Assembly: GCA_000720845.1 (NCBI GenBank)
Contig: JODU01000013.1
Coordinates: forward strand, 1 to 64,000
From: Kitasatospora aureofaciens
Lineage (GTDB): Bacteria > Actinomycetota > Actinomycetes > Streptomycetales > Streptomycetaceae
Direction of reading: 5' to 3'
DNA length: 64,000 nucleotides
Shown here: positions 37,438 to 45,952 of the stretch, piece by piece
How positions within the stretch are numbered: position 1 is the stretch's first letter
Layout: each line of letters opens with the position of its first letter
Position numbers and translations under genes: made by a program
The notes under the pieces: model-generated
Seen by the model: only the letters and a program-made list of their open reading frames with translations
What the model was told of the DNA's origin: nothing
Databases searched by the model: none

Positions 37438-39360
37438 CTACAGGGTGCGCTCCAGGCGGTCCGCCATCAGCTGCACGAACCGGGCGGGCTCCTTGGGCCG
37501 GCCGCCCTCGGCGAGCACCGCGAGGGCGTGCAGCAACTCGGCGGTCTCGGTCAGTTCCGCGCGGTCCCGCCGGTCGGTCCAGGCCCGGTTCAGAGTCTTC
37601 ACCAGCTGGTGCTCGGGGTTGAGTTCGAGGATCCGCTTGGCGCTGGGCACCTCCTGGCCCATCGCCCGGTACATGTTCTCCAGGGCGGGCGTCAGCTCAC
37701 CCGCGTCGGAGACGACGCAGGCCGGGGAGACGGTGAGGCGGGAGGAGAGGCGGACCTCCTTGACGTCCTCGCCCAGGTGCTCGGTCATCCAGCCGAGCAG
37801 TCCGGCGTACTCCTCGCCCTGCTTCTCCTTCTCGGCGTCGCTCTTGTCCTGCTCGGTGCCGGACAGGTCGATCTCGCCCTTGGCCACCGAGCGCAGCGTC
37901 TTGCCCTCGTACTCGCCCACCGCGTCGACCCAGACCTCGTCGACGGCGTCGGTGAGCAGGAGGACCTCGACACCCTTGGCGCGGAACGCCTCCATGTGCG
38001 GGGAGTTCTCGATGGCCTGCCGGGACTCGCCCGTCATGTAGTAGATGTCGTCCTGCCCGTCCTTCATCCGCTCCACGTAGTCCTTGAGCGACGTGGGCTC
38101 GTCGGCGTCGTGGGTGGATGCGAACGAACAGGCGGCGAGGATGGCGTCCCGGTTCTCGGAGTCGGTCACCAGGCCTTCCTTCAGCACCGCGCCGAACTCG
38201 CGCCAGAACGTGGCGTAGCGGTCCGGCGCCGACGTCCTGAGGTCCTTGACCGTCGCGAGGACCTTCTTCGTGAGCCGGCGCTGGATCATGCGGATGTGGC
38301 GGTCCTGCTGGAGGATCTCGCGGGAGACGTTGAGCGAGAGGTCCTGCGCGTCGACGACGCCCTTGACGAAGCGGAGGTAGGGCGGCAGCAGTTCCTCGCA
38401 GTCGTCCATGATGAAGACGCGCTTCACGTAGAGCTGGACGCCGCGCCGGTAGCCCTGGGTGAACAGGTCGTGCGGGGCGTGCGAGGGCACGAAGAGCAGG
38501 GCCTGGTACTCGAAGGTGCCCTCCGCCTGGAGCCGGATGGTCTCCAGCGGGTCCCGCCAGTCGTGGGCGATGTGCTTGTACAGCTCGTGGTACTCGTCGT
38601 CGGAGACCTCGTCGCGCGGGCGGGCCCACAGGGCCTTCATCGAGTTGAGCGTCTCGGCCTCGCGGGCCTCGGCGCCTTCGCCGTCCATACCGTCGCCGTC
38701 CCCGCCGGGCTCCGGCAGCAGGCGGACCGGCCAGGTGATGAAGTCCGAGTACCGCTTGACGATCTCCTTGATCTTCCACGCGGAGGTGTAGTCGTGGAGC
38801 TGGTTGTCGGAGTCGGCCGGCTTGAGGTGCAGCGTCACGGCGGTGCCCTGGGGGGCCTCGTCGAGCCGCTCCAGGGTGTACGTGCCCTCGCCGCGCGAGG
38901 TCCACCGGGTGCCCTCGGTCTCGCCAGCGTGCCGGGTGACCAGGGTGACCTCGTCCGCGACCATGAAGGCCGAGTAGAAGCCGACGCCGAACTGGCCGAT
39001 GAGCCCGTCGGCCCCGGACGCGTCCTTGGCCTCGCGCAGCTCCCACAGGAACTTGGCGGTGCCCGAGTTGGCGATCGTGCCGATCAGCTGGGTGACCTCG
39101 TCGTACGACATGCCGATGCCGTTGTCCCGCACGGTCAGGGTGCGGGCGTCCTTGTCGATCTCCAGCTCGATGTGCAGGTCGCTCACGTCGGCGTCGGGCG
39201 CGTCGTCGCGCAGGGCGGCGAGGCGCAGCTTGTCCAGCGCGTCGGAGGCGTTGGAGACGAGCTCGCGCAGGAACACGTCCTTGTTCGAGTAGACGGAGTG
39301 AATCATCAGCTGCAGGAGCTGACGCGCCTCTACCTGGAACTCAAACGTTTCGGTGGTCAT
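37438..39360 (-). CDS. htpG: Chaperone HtpG (Hsp90)
   Basis: A 640-residue Hsp90 family ATPase that assists folding of client proteins in the cytosol. The GHKL ATP-binding domain covers residues 1-225: [20 protein letters not shown], and [11 protein letters not shown]. The middle domain includes [16 protein letters not shown] and N-V-S-R-E-I-L-Q. The C-terminal dimerisation domain ends without the eukaryotic MEEVD tail, as expected for bacteria. The ATG at 39360 has GAGG about 12 bases upstream. It follows two DUF genes on the same strand after an 85-base gap that probably holds its own promoter. Confidence 0.97.
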
Positions 39361-39445
39361 GGCTGGTGCGTACCTCACAGGTCCAGAGAATCGTCTGCAC
39401 TGGTGTGGGCAACTCTAGAACAGCGCGGGCGGCCGTCGCCGCCGG

Positions 39446-39982
39446 TCAGACGACCTCCGCGCGGGCCTCCGCCGCCCAGTCCGCCAGCGCCTCCGGCGGA
39501 TTCAGCCGCAGCGTCCGCTCCTCGTCGCCCTCCTCGGACGGCACTTCGACGGTGACGACGACGGCGTGCCGGCCGGCGCCGGTGCCGAAGAGGCCTTCGG
39601 CGTCCAGCCGGGCCATGGCCGTCTCCATCGCCCGCAGGCGCAGCTCGAACTCCGCGTCCGCCTCGTCGTCCGGCAGGTCGAAGAGGTCGCCCCGGGCCTC
39701 GAAGAGGGGCCGGACCGGTTCCAGGTGCTCCTCGCCGTAGCAGCAGAACGGCGAGTCGGCGTACGACCACTTGAGGTCGAGGGGCGGGCATCCCTGTCGG
39801 GCCGACTCGGCGGCCAGGGCCTGCTCGGACCAGGCGGACAGCGCGGGTCCGTAGGCCTCGCCCGAGGTCACCAACGCGCAGTAGTAGAACCGGTGGTCGG
39901 GGTGTTGGCGGAACAGGTCGAGCAGGGCCGCGCGGGCCGCGCGGTGGACGGCGTCGGCCAGTTCGGACTCGGTGGGCGGCAT
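39446..39982 (-). CDS. DUF4303 protein
   Basis: A 178-residue cytosolic protein of the DUF4303 type, with F-Y-Y-C-A-L-V-T-S-G-E-A-Y near residue 32, L-K-W-S-Y-A-D-S-P-F-C-C-Y-G-E near residue 70 and an acidic middle. No catalytic motif is known for the family, some members of which occur with immunity-type proteins. The ATG lies 80 bases after the DUF2975 stop on the same strand. No link to htpG beyond adjacency is visible. Confidence 0.75.
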   Translation of the reverse strand: MPPTESELADAVHRAARAALLDLFRQHPDHRFYYCALVTSGEAYGPALSAWSEQALAAESARQGCPPLDLKWSYADSPFCCYGEEHLEPVRPLFEARGDLFDLPDDEADAEFELRLRAMETAMARLDAEGLFGTGAGRHAVVVTVEVPSEEGDEERTLRLNPPEALADWAAEARAEVV

Positions 39983-40062
39983 GGCGGCGGCTCCGTGGGG
40001 GTGTGGGCGAAGGAGCGGAACGGGCGGGACGCGCCTGGCGGCGGGCACCGGCGACGGAGCCG

Positions 40063-40560
40063 TCACACCACTTGGGCCATCTCGCTGCGCAGCGCGGTCG
40101 CCTTGCCCAGCAGGCCGCGCATGACGGCTGCGAGCATGGCGAACACGGCGCCGACACCGACGCACGCGAGCGCGGCGCCCAGCGCGCCGAGCACCTGCAT
40201 ACCGTCGTCGGGCGAGGGGATCTCGGCCACGGCCAGGTGGACGGCGGTCCCGAGCGCCAGCAACGTGGCGACGACCGTGGCCCCGATGACGGTGTCGACC
40301 CAGCGGAACGCACGCGGGGTGAAGACGGCGTCGCGCTCGACCATGTCGAGCAGCATCCACACCGCGCCGAGCACGACCTGTACGCAGGCGACTCCGGCGA
40401 TCGCCACCGTCGCGTAGGGCACGGCGAAGGGTTCGTAGGGCGGGAAGCGGTCGGCCTCGTCGGACGCCGTGGTGGGGATGACGACGATCTGCCCGAAGAG
40501 GCCGAGCAGGATCGCTGCGGCGATGCCGGCCCGGAGTGCGGCGATGAGGAGACGATGCAT
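40063..40560 (-). CDS. DUF2975 four-helix membrane protein
   Basis: A 165-residue integral membrane protein with four hydrophobic segments (about 7-27, 46-72, 88-112 and 125-148) and the DUF2975 signature D-A-V-F-T-P-R-A-F-R-W-V-D-T between helices 2 and 3. It ends in a cytosolic helix with R-G-L-L-G-K-A-T-A-L-R-S-E-M. DUF2975 genes are often paired with a small Cro/cI-type HTH gene; none is found here. The ATG sits at the edge of an unusual TCGATC/TTCAAT repeat block that may be its promoter. Confidence 0.78.
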   Translation of the reverse strand: MHRLLIAALRAGIAAAILLGLFGQIVVIPTTASDEADRFPPYEPFAVPYATVAIAGVACVQVVLGAVWMLLDMVERDAVFTPRAFRWVDTVIGATVVATLLALGTAVHLAVAEIPSPDDGMQVLGALGAALACVGVGAVFAMLAAVMRGLLGKATALRSEMAQVV

Positions 40561-40563
40561 GTA

Positions 40564-40596
40564 TCGATCTTCAATGGGAATCGATCGAAATTCAAT
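40564..40596. repeat. AT-rich TCGATC-TTCAAT repeat block
   Basis: TCGATCTTCAAT (40564-40575) is followed by TCGATCGAAATTCAAT (40581-40596), an imperfect direct repeat in a low-GC pocket next to the DUF2975 start. On the minus strand TTGAAT and GAAGAT, 17 bases apart, could be the promoter of that gene. Confidence 0.4.
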
Positions 40597-40650
40597 CGAC
40601 TTCGCCGAACGGCCATCGCCGCACCCACTGCGAGAAGTTCCGTCAGCAGC

Positions 40651-40667
40651 GTTGACTTGGAGTCAAC
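40651..40667 (+). promoter_or_regulatory. GTTGACT-TGG-AGTCAAC dyad with -35, esterase promoter
   Basis: Seven-base perfect arms (40651-40657 and 40661-40667). The left arm includes TTGACT, a -35 hexamer. CACATT 17 bases further on (40675-40680) may be the -10. A repressor bound to the dyad would cover the -35. Confidence 0.45.
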
Positions 40668-40742
40668 GGCCCTGCACATTACTTAAAAGTAGAACCGCCG
40701 GGTAACCCGCTGCCGCCCCTCCTCCCGAAGAAGAGAGAGCAC

Positions 40743-41615
40743 ATGCCGAAGCATGCCCTTCGCCGTGTCATGTCCGCGACAGCCGCCGCCGGCGCGCTCG
40801 CACTCGGCCTCACCGACGCCACCGCCCACGCCACGCCCGCCACCCTCGACTACGTGGCTCTCGGCGACAGTTACAGCGCCGGCTCGGGCGTCCTGCCCGT
40901 CGACCCCACCAACCTGCTCTGTCTGCGCTCGACGGCCAACTACCCCCACGTCATCGCGGCCACCACGGGCGCCCGTCTCAAGGACGTCACCTGCGGCGCC
41001 GCCCAGACCGCCCATTTCTCGCAGGCCCAGTACCCGGGCGTCGCCCCCCAGTTGGACGCGCTCGACGCCGGCACGGACCTGGTCACGCTCACCATCGGCG
41101 GCAACGACAACAACACCTTCATCAACGCCATCACGGCCTGCGGCACGGCGGGTGTTCTCAGCGGTGGCAAGGGCAGCCCCTGCAAGGACCGCCACGGCAC
41201 CTCCTTCGACGACCAGATCGAGGCCAACACCTATCCCGCCCTCAAGGACGCGCTCCTAAACGTGCGCGCCAAGGCTCCGCACGCCAGGGTGGCGGCCCTC
41301 GGCTACCCGTGGATCACCCCCGCCACCGCCGACCCGTCCTGCTTCGTGAAGCTGCCCGTCGCCGCCGGTGACGTGCCCTACCTGCGCGCCATCCAGGCGC
41401 ACCTCAACGACGCGGTCCGGCGGGCCGCCGAGGAGACGGGCACCACCTACGTGGACTTCTCCGCGGTCTCCGAGGGCCACGACGCCTGCGAGGCCCGCGG
41501 CACCCGCTGGATCGAACCGCTGCTGTTCGGGCAGAGCATCGTTCCCGTGCACCCCAACGCCCTCGGCGAGCGGCGCATGGCCGAGCACACGATGAGCGTC
41601 CTCGGCCTGGGCTGA
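40743..41615 (+). CDS. Secreted SGNH-family esterase/lipase
   Basis: A 290-residue exported hydrolase. Residues 1-31 form a signal peptide ending near A-H-A. The mature enzyme shows block I G-D-S-Y-S-A-G with the nucleophile Ser, block III G-G-N-D, and a C-terminal V-P-V-H-P-N-A-L-G with the catalytic His. Five of the six cysteines typical of disulfide-bonded Streptomyces SGNH esterases are easily placed. It probably hydrolyses short-chain esters or lipids outside the cell. A GAAGAGAGAG purine run precedes the ATG. A dyad-bearing promoter lies 80 bases upstream. Confidence 0.9.
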   Translation: MPKHALRRVMSATAAAGALALGLTDATAHATPATLDYVALGDSYSAGSGVLPVDPTNLLCLRSTANYPHVIAATTGARLKDVTCGAAQTAHFSQAQYPGVAPQLDALDAGTDLVTLTIGGNDNNTFINAITACGTAGVLSGGKGSPCKDRHGTSFDDQIEANTYPALKDALLNVRAKAPHARVAALGYPWITPATADPSCFVKLPVAAGDVPYLRAIQAHLNDAVRRAAEETGTTYVDFSAVSEGHDACEARGTRWIEPLLFGQSIVPVHPNALGERRMAEHTMSVLGLG

Positions 41616-41640
41616 CCTCCGGTGACTCGCCGCGTACGCT
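41612..41640 (+). promoter_or_regulatory. Leaderless promoter of the GlxA-type regulator
   Basis: CTGACC (41612-41617), 17-base spacer, TACGCT (41635-41640), then six bases to the GTG at 41647. It begins within the last codons of the esterase gene. Confidence 0.45.
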
Positions 41641-41646
41641 TTTCCC

Positions 41647-42603
41647 GTGCCGTCCTCCCGCCTGCGTCGCGTCGCCGTCCTCGTGCTCGAAGGCGCGAAA
41701 CCGCTCGACGTCGGCATCCCGGCGCAGGTCTTCACCACCCGCGCGAGCATGCCGTACGAGGTACGGGTGTGCGGCGCGGCGCCCGGCCTGGTGACCGGCG
41801 GTGACGGCCTGTCCTACCACGTCGCCCACGGCCTCGACGCCCTGGCGTGGGCCGACGTGGTCTTCCTCCCGGGGTACCGGTCCCCCGACGTCGAGGACCC
41901 GCCGCGGACCGTGCTCGACGCGCTGACGGCGGCCCACCAGCGGGGAGCGCGGCTCGCCGCCATCTCCACCGGGGCGTTCGCGCTCGCCGCCACGGGCCTG
42001 CTCGACGGCAGGCGGGCCACCACCCACTGGCACTACACACGGGCCCTCGCGGCGAAGCATCCGCGCGTGCGGGTCGACGAGAACGTGCTGTTCGTGGACG
42101 AGGGCAGCGTCCTGACCTCGGCAGGCGCCGCCTCCGGCATCGACCTGTGCCTGCACATCCTGCGCGGCGACCTCGGGGTGGCCGCGTCGAACCACGCGGC
42201 CCGCCGTCTCGTGGCGGCCCCCTACCGCAGCGGCGGCCAGGCCCAGTACGTGCCGCGCAGCGTGCCCGAGCCGCTCGGCGAGCGGTTCGCCGCCACCCGC
42301 GAGTGGGCACTGCGCCGGCTCGCCGAGCCGCTCACCCTGGAGGCACTGGCCCGGCACGCGGCGGTGTCGGCGCGCACCCTCTCCCGGCGCTTCGTCGAGG
42401 ACACCGGGTACACGCCGATGCAATGGATCATGCGGGCGCGCATCGACCTCGCCCGTGAGCTGCTCGAACGCTCCGAGCACGGCGTCGAGCAGATCGCCGC
42501 CGACGTGGGACTGGGCACCGGCGCGAACCTGCGGCTGCACTTCCAGCGCATCCTCGGCACCACCCCCAGCGAGTACCGGCGCACCTTCTCCCGGGGCGAA
42601 TAG
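41647..42603 (+). CDS. GlxA-type regulator: DJ-1/PfpI plus AraC HTH
   Basis: A 318-residue regulator. A DJ-1/PfpI-like domain covers residues 5-180, where the usual nucleophile elbow Cys-Thr-Gly is replaced by S-T-G-A-F-A-L-A, so it should be a ligand sensor rather than an enzyme. The AraC DNA-binding domain (about 215-315) has two HTHs, ending F-Q-R-I-L-G-T-T-P-S-E-Y-R-R-T-F. The GTG start has no ribosome site, and a -10 hexamer lies six bases upstream. The downstream gap gene is on the same strand after 135 bases and is a possible target. Confidence 0.88.
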   Translation: MPSSRLRRVAVLVLEGAKPLDVGIPAQVFTTRASMPYEVRVCGAAPGLVTGGDGLSYHVAHGLDALAWADVVFLPGYRSPDVEDPPRTVLDALTAAHQRGARLAAISTGAFALAATGLLDGRRATTHWHYTRALAAKHPRVRVDENVLFVDEGSVLTSAGAASGIDLCLHILRGDLGVAASNHAARRLVAAPYRSGGQAQYVPRSVPEPLGERFAATREWALRRLAEPLTLEALARHAAVSARTLSRRFVEDTGYTPMQWIMRARIDLARELLERSEHGVEQIAADVGLGTGANLRLHFQRILGTTPSEYRRTFSRGE

Positions 42604-42738
42604 CCGAACCACGCCCGGCTCCCCCGGCCTGGCGTGATCCTTGCGAACCGTGGCACTCACGCCGCTGCCGCCCGCACCCGGCGTGCGCGAGCCTGAAGGC
42701 GAAGGACACGGTGGCGAAACGAAAGGGACACACCACTC

Positions 42739-43737
42739 ATGACTCGCATCGGCATCAACGGATTCGGCCGCATCGGGCGCAATGTGCTGCGCGCACTGCT
42801 CGAACGCGACACGAAGCTCGAGGTCGTCGCCGTCAACGACCTCACCGAGCCCGCCACCCTGGCCCGCCTGCTCGCCTTCGACTCGACGGCCGGCCGGCTC
42901 GGCCGCCCGGTGACCGTCGACGGGGACACCCTGGTCGTGGACGGGCACCGCATCAAGGTGCTCGCCGAGCGCGAGCCCGCCCGGCTGCCGTGGGCCGAGC
43001 TGGGCGTCGACATCGTGCTGGAATCGACCGGCCGCTTCACCTCGGCCGAGGCCGCCCGCGCCCACCTGACCGCGGGTGCCCGGAAGGTCCTGGTCAGCGC
43101 ACCGTCCAGCGGCGCCGACGTGACGCTCGCCTACGGCGTGAACACCGACGCCTACGACCCGGCCGCGCACACGGTCGTCTCCAACGCCTCCTGCACCACC
43201 AACGCCCTCGCGCCGCTCGCCGCCGTCCTCGACGAGCTGGCCGGCATCGAGCACGGCTTCATGACCACGGTGCACGCCTACACCCAGGAGCAGAACCTCC
43301 AGGACGGCCCGCACCGCGACGCGCGCCGGGCCCGCGCCGCCGGGGTGAACATCGTGCCGACCACGACGGGCGCCGCCAAGGCGATCGGCCTGGTCCTGCC
43401 GGGCCTCGACGGCAAGCTGTCGGGCGACTCGATCCGCGTGCCGGTCCCGGTGGGCTCGATCGTCGAGCTGAACACGACCGTCGCCCGCGACGTGACCCGC
43501 GAGGACGTCCTGGCCGCCTACCGCGCCGCCGCCGACGGTCCGCTCGCCGGGGTGCTGGAGTACTCGGAGGACCCGCTGGTCTCCTCCGACATCACCGGCA
43601 ACCCGGCCTCGTCGATCTTCGACTCGGCGCTGACCCGCGTGGACGGCCGGCACGTCAAGGTGGTCGCCTGGTACGACAACGAATGGGGCTTCTCGAACCG
43701 GGTGATCGACACCCTCGGACTGCTCGCCACACGCTGA
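42739..43737 (+). CDS. gap: Glyceraldehyde-3-phosphate dehydrogenase, type I
   Basis: A 332-residue glycolytic GAPDH, converting glyceraldehyde 3-phosphate to 1,3-bisphosphoglycerate with NAD+. The NAD fold opens with I-G-I-N-G-F-G-R-I-G-R. The catalytic Cys is in S-N-A-S-C-T-T-N, the catalytic His in V-H-A-Y-T, and the C-terminal W-Y-D-N-E-W-G-F-S-N-R closes the fold. Asp in V-V-A-V-N-D suggests NAD rather than NADP use. AAAGGGA lies ten bases before the ATG. It follows a GlxA-type regulator and precedes a cyclophilin gene, with no obvious operon link to either. It may be a second isozyme. Confidence 0.95.
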   Translation: MTRIGINGFGRIGRNVLRALLERDTKLEVVAVNDLTEPATLARLLAFDSTAGRLGRPVTVDGDTLVVDGHRIKVLAEREPARLPWAELGVDIVLESTGRFTSAEAARAHLTAGARKVLVSAPSSGADVTLAYGVNTDAYDPAAHTVVSNASCTTNALAPLAAVLDELAGIEHGFMTTVHAYTQEQNLQDGPHRDARRARAAGVNIVPTTTGAAKAIGLVLPGLDGKLSGDSIRVPVPVGSIVELNTTVARDVTREDVLAAYRAAADGPLAGVLEYSEDPLVSSDITGNPASSIFDSALTRVDGRHVKVVAWYDNEWGFSNRVIDTLGLLATR

Positions 43738-43750
43738 ACGGGCAGCCGGT

Positions 43751-43780
43751 TCGGCATCGCCAGGGGTCACAGGTCACAAT
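43751..43780 (+). promoter_or_regulatory. Leaderless promoter of the cyclophilin gene
   Basis: TCGGCA (43751-43756), 18-base spacer, CACAAT (43775-43780), then six bases to the ATG at 43787. No ribosome site is present. Confidence 0.42.
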
Positions 43781-43786
43781 GGTGCG

Positions 43787-44284
43787 ATGAGCAATTCCAA
43801 GGTTTACTTCGACATCGACATCGACGGCCAGGATGCGGGCCGCATCGTCTTCGAGGTCTTCGAGGACGTCACCCCCAAGACCGCCAAGAACTTCATCGAG
43901 CTGGCCACCGGCGAGCACGGTTTCGGCTACGCGGGTTCCCCGTTCCACCGCGTGATCCCGCAGTTCATGCTCCAGGGCGGTGACTTCACCGCGGGCAACG
44001 GCACCGGGGGCAAGAGCATCTACGGCGAGAAGTTCGCGGACGAGAACTTCCAGCTCAAGCACACCGAGCCGTACCTCCTCTCCATGGCGAACGCGGGTCC
44101 GAACACCAACGGCTCGCAGTTCTTCATCACCACCGTCCCCACCCCCTGGCTGGACGGCAAGCACGTCGTCTTCGGCAAGGTCGTCGAGGGCACGGACGTG
44201 GTGGACAAGGTCGAGGGCTACGGCTCCTCCCCGGCGGGCAAGACCTCCAAGAAGATCACGGTGCGCGCGTCCGGCAAGCTGTAG
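43787..44284 (+). CDS. Cyclophilin-type peptidyl-prolyl cis-trans isomerase
   Basis: A 165-residue single-domain cyclophilin that catalyses proline isomerisation in the cytosol. The active-site block F-H-R-V-I-P-Q-F-M-L-Q-G-G-D-F carries the catalytic Arg. N-A-G-P-N-T-N-G-S-Q-F-F-I and the Trp in P-W-L-D-G-K-H-V-V-F-G are conserved, so cyclosporin binding is likely. It is the length of classical cyclophilins and has no targeting sequence. It is probably transcribed from its own leaderless promoter and is followed by a strong hairpin. Confidence 0.96.
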   Translation: MSNSKVYFDIDIDGQDAGRIVFEVFEDVTPKTAKNFIELATGEHGFGYAGSPFHRVIPQFMLQGGDFTAGNGTGGKSIYGEKFADENFQLKHTEPYLLSMANAGPNTNGSQFFITTVPTPWLDGKHVVFGKVVEGTDVVDKVEGYGSSPAGKTSKKITVRASGKL

Positions 44285-44315
44285 GGCCGCTCGGGCCCAC
44301 GAGGACCTGAACCGA

Positions 44316-44350
44316 CGGGGGTCCATCGCACACGGTGCGGTGGGCCCCCG
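44316..44350 (+). terminator. Long-stem terminator after the cyclophilin gene
   Basis: CGGGGGTCCATCGCA (44316-44330), loop CACGG, TGCGGTGGGCCCCCG (44336-44350): a 15-base-pair stem with two G-U pairs. Confidence 0.8.
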
Positions 44351-44433
44351 CTCCGTTCCGTCTGGTGGGGTGCGCCGGGTGGTGCGACGCTGGGGTGGAG
44401 GAGCGTCCGCGGAAGGCAACCCCGGGAGGACCG

Positions 44434-45912
44434 ATGGGACGGGACGTCCCGGCGCTGGTCTTCACGCGCGAGGACCGCCGCCGGTACCGGATCAAGATGC
44501 AGGAGTGCCTGGAGGCCTTCGCGCAGATGCTGCGCGAGTCACGGTTCGAGACCGAGCGGCCCCAGGTCGGCCTCGAGATCGAACTGAACCTGGTCGACGA
44601 CCGCGGCGAACCTGCCATGCGCAACAGTGACGCCCTCGAAGCGATCGCGGACCCTGCCTGGTCCACCGAGCTGGGCCGGTTCAACCTGGAGATCAACATC
44701 CCTCCCCGGCGGCTGACCGCGGGCGGCCCGGACGCCTGGGAGACCGAGATCCGCGCCGCCCTGAACCACGCCGAGGACCGCGCCGCGTCGGTCGGCGCCC
44801 ATCTGATCATGGTCGGCACCCTGCCCACACTGCGCCAGTCCGACGTGGGCGAGGCGGCCCTGTCGGAGAACCCGCGCTACCGGCTGCTCAACGACCAGGT
44901 GTTCGCCGCCCGGGGCGAGGACCTGCACATCGAGGTGGACGGCGTCGACCGCCTGCGGACCTACGCGGACACGATCACGCCGGAGGCCGCCTGCACCAGC
45001 ACCCAGTTCCACCTCCAGGTCGCCCCGGAGGAGTTCGCGGACTACTGGAACGCCGCCCAGGCCATCGCCGGTGTCCAGGTCGCCCTCGCGGCCAACTCGC
45101 CCTTCCTGCTCGGCAAGGAACTGTGGCACGAGAGCCGCATCCCGCTGTTCGAGCAGGCCACCGACACCCGGCCGCAGGAGATCAAGGCCCAGGGGGTCAG
45201 GCCCCGGGTGTGGTTCGGGGAGCGCTGGATCAACAGCGTCTTCGACCTCTTCGAGGAGAACCTCCGCTACTTCCCGGCGCTGCTGCCCCTGTGCGACGAG
45301 CAGGACCCCGCCGAGACCCTCGACCGCGGCGACATCCCGGAACTGGGCGAGCTGACCCTCCACAACGGCACCATCTACCGCTGGAACCGGCCCGTCTACG
45401 CGGTCGCCCACGACAAGCCGCACGTCCGCGTGGAGAACCGGGTCCTGCCCGCCGGCCCGACGGTCGCCGACACCCTCGCCAACGGCGCCTTCTACTACGG
45501 GCTCACCCGCGCCCTGGTGGAGGAGGAACGGCCGGTGTGGTCGCGGATGTCCTTCTCGGTCGCCGAGGACAACCTGCACACCGCCGCCCGGCACGGCATC
45601 GAGGCACACCTGTACTGGCCCGGAGTGGGCGAGGTGACGGTGCCCGAACTCGTCCTGCGCCGGCTGCTGCCGCTGGCGCACCGGGGACTGGAGCTGTCGG
45701 GCATGGACTCCGCCTGGCGGGAGCCGCTGCTCGGCATCATCGAGCAGCGCTGCGTCACCGGCCGCAACGGCGCGGTCTGGCAGAAGGAGATGTTCCACCA
45801 CATCGACGCCACCGCCCGGCCCGGCCGCCACGAGGCGCTGCGCCGGATGACCCAGCAGTACATGGACTACATGCATCTCAACGCCCCGGTCCACACCTGG
45901 CCGGTCGACTGA
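44434..45912 (+). CDS. GCS2-family carboxylate-amine (glutamate-cysteine) ligase
   Basis: A 492-residue ATP-dependent ligase of the GCS2 family, usually annotated as glutamate-cysteine ligase. The signature V-G-L-E-I-E-L-N-L-V-D appears near residue 48 (metal-binding Glu pair). R-F-N-L-E-I-N-I-P-P-R near residue 88 and A-N-S-P-F-L-L-G-K near residue 220 follow. Actinomycetes make mycothiol rather than glutathione, so a plain GSH role is unlikely; ergothioneine EgtA-like or another gamma-glutamyl product is possible. GGGAGGA before ATG 44434 sets the start. It is followed 40 bases later by a class II glutamine amidotransferase, probably one operon. Confidence 0.85.
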   Translation: MGRDVPALVFTREDRRRYRIKMQECLEAFAQMLRESRFETERPQVGLEIELNLVDDRGEPAMRNSDALEAIADPAWSTELGRFNLEINIPPRRLTAGGPDAWETEIRAALNHAEDRAASVGAHLIMVGTLPTLRQSDVGEAALSENPRYRLLNDQVFAARGEDLHIEVDGVDRLRTYADTITPEAACTSTQFHLQVAPEEFADYWNAAQAIAGVQVALAANSPFLLGKELWHESRIPLFEQATDTRPQEIKAQGVRPRVWFGERWINSVFDLFEENLRYFPALLPLCDEQDPAETLDRGDIPELGELTLHNGTIYRWNRPVYAVAHDKPHVRVENRVLPAGPTVADTLANGAFYYGLTRALVEEERPVWSRMSFSVAEDNLHTAARHGIEAHLYWPGVGEVTVPELVLRRLLPLAHRGLELSGMDSAWREPLLGIIEQRCVTGRNGAVWQKEMFHHIDATARPGRHEALRRMTQQYMDYMHLNAPVHTWPVD

Positions 45913-45952
45913 CGTCCGGGGCGCCACAGGCCACTAGGGAGGCGACGGAGCG

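Noticed and set aside
44436..44450. GGGACGTCCC resembles half of a DevR/OsdR dormancy box near the GCS2 ligase start.
   Set aside because: It lies inside the first codons, lacks the four-base spacer of the known box, and no second site is nearby.
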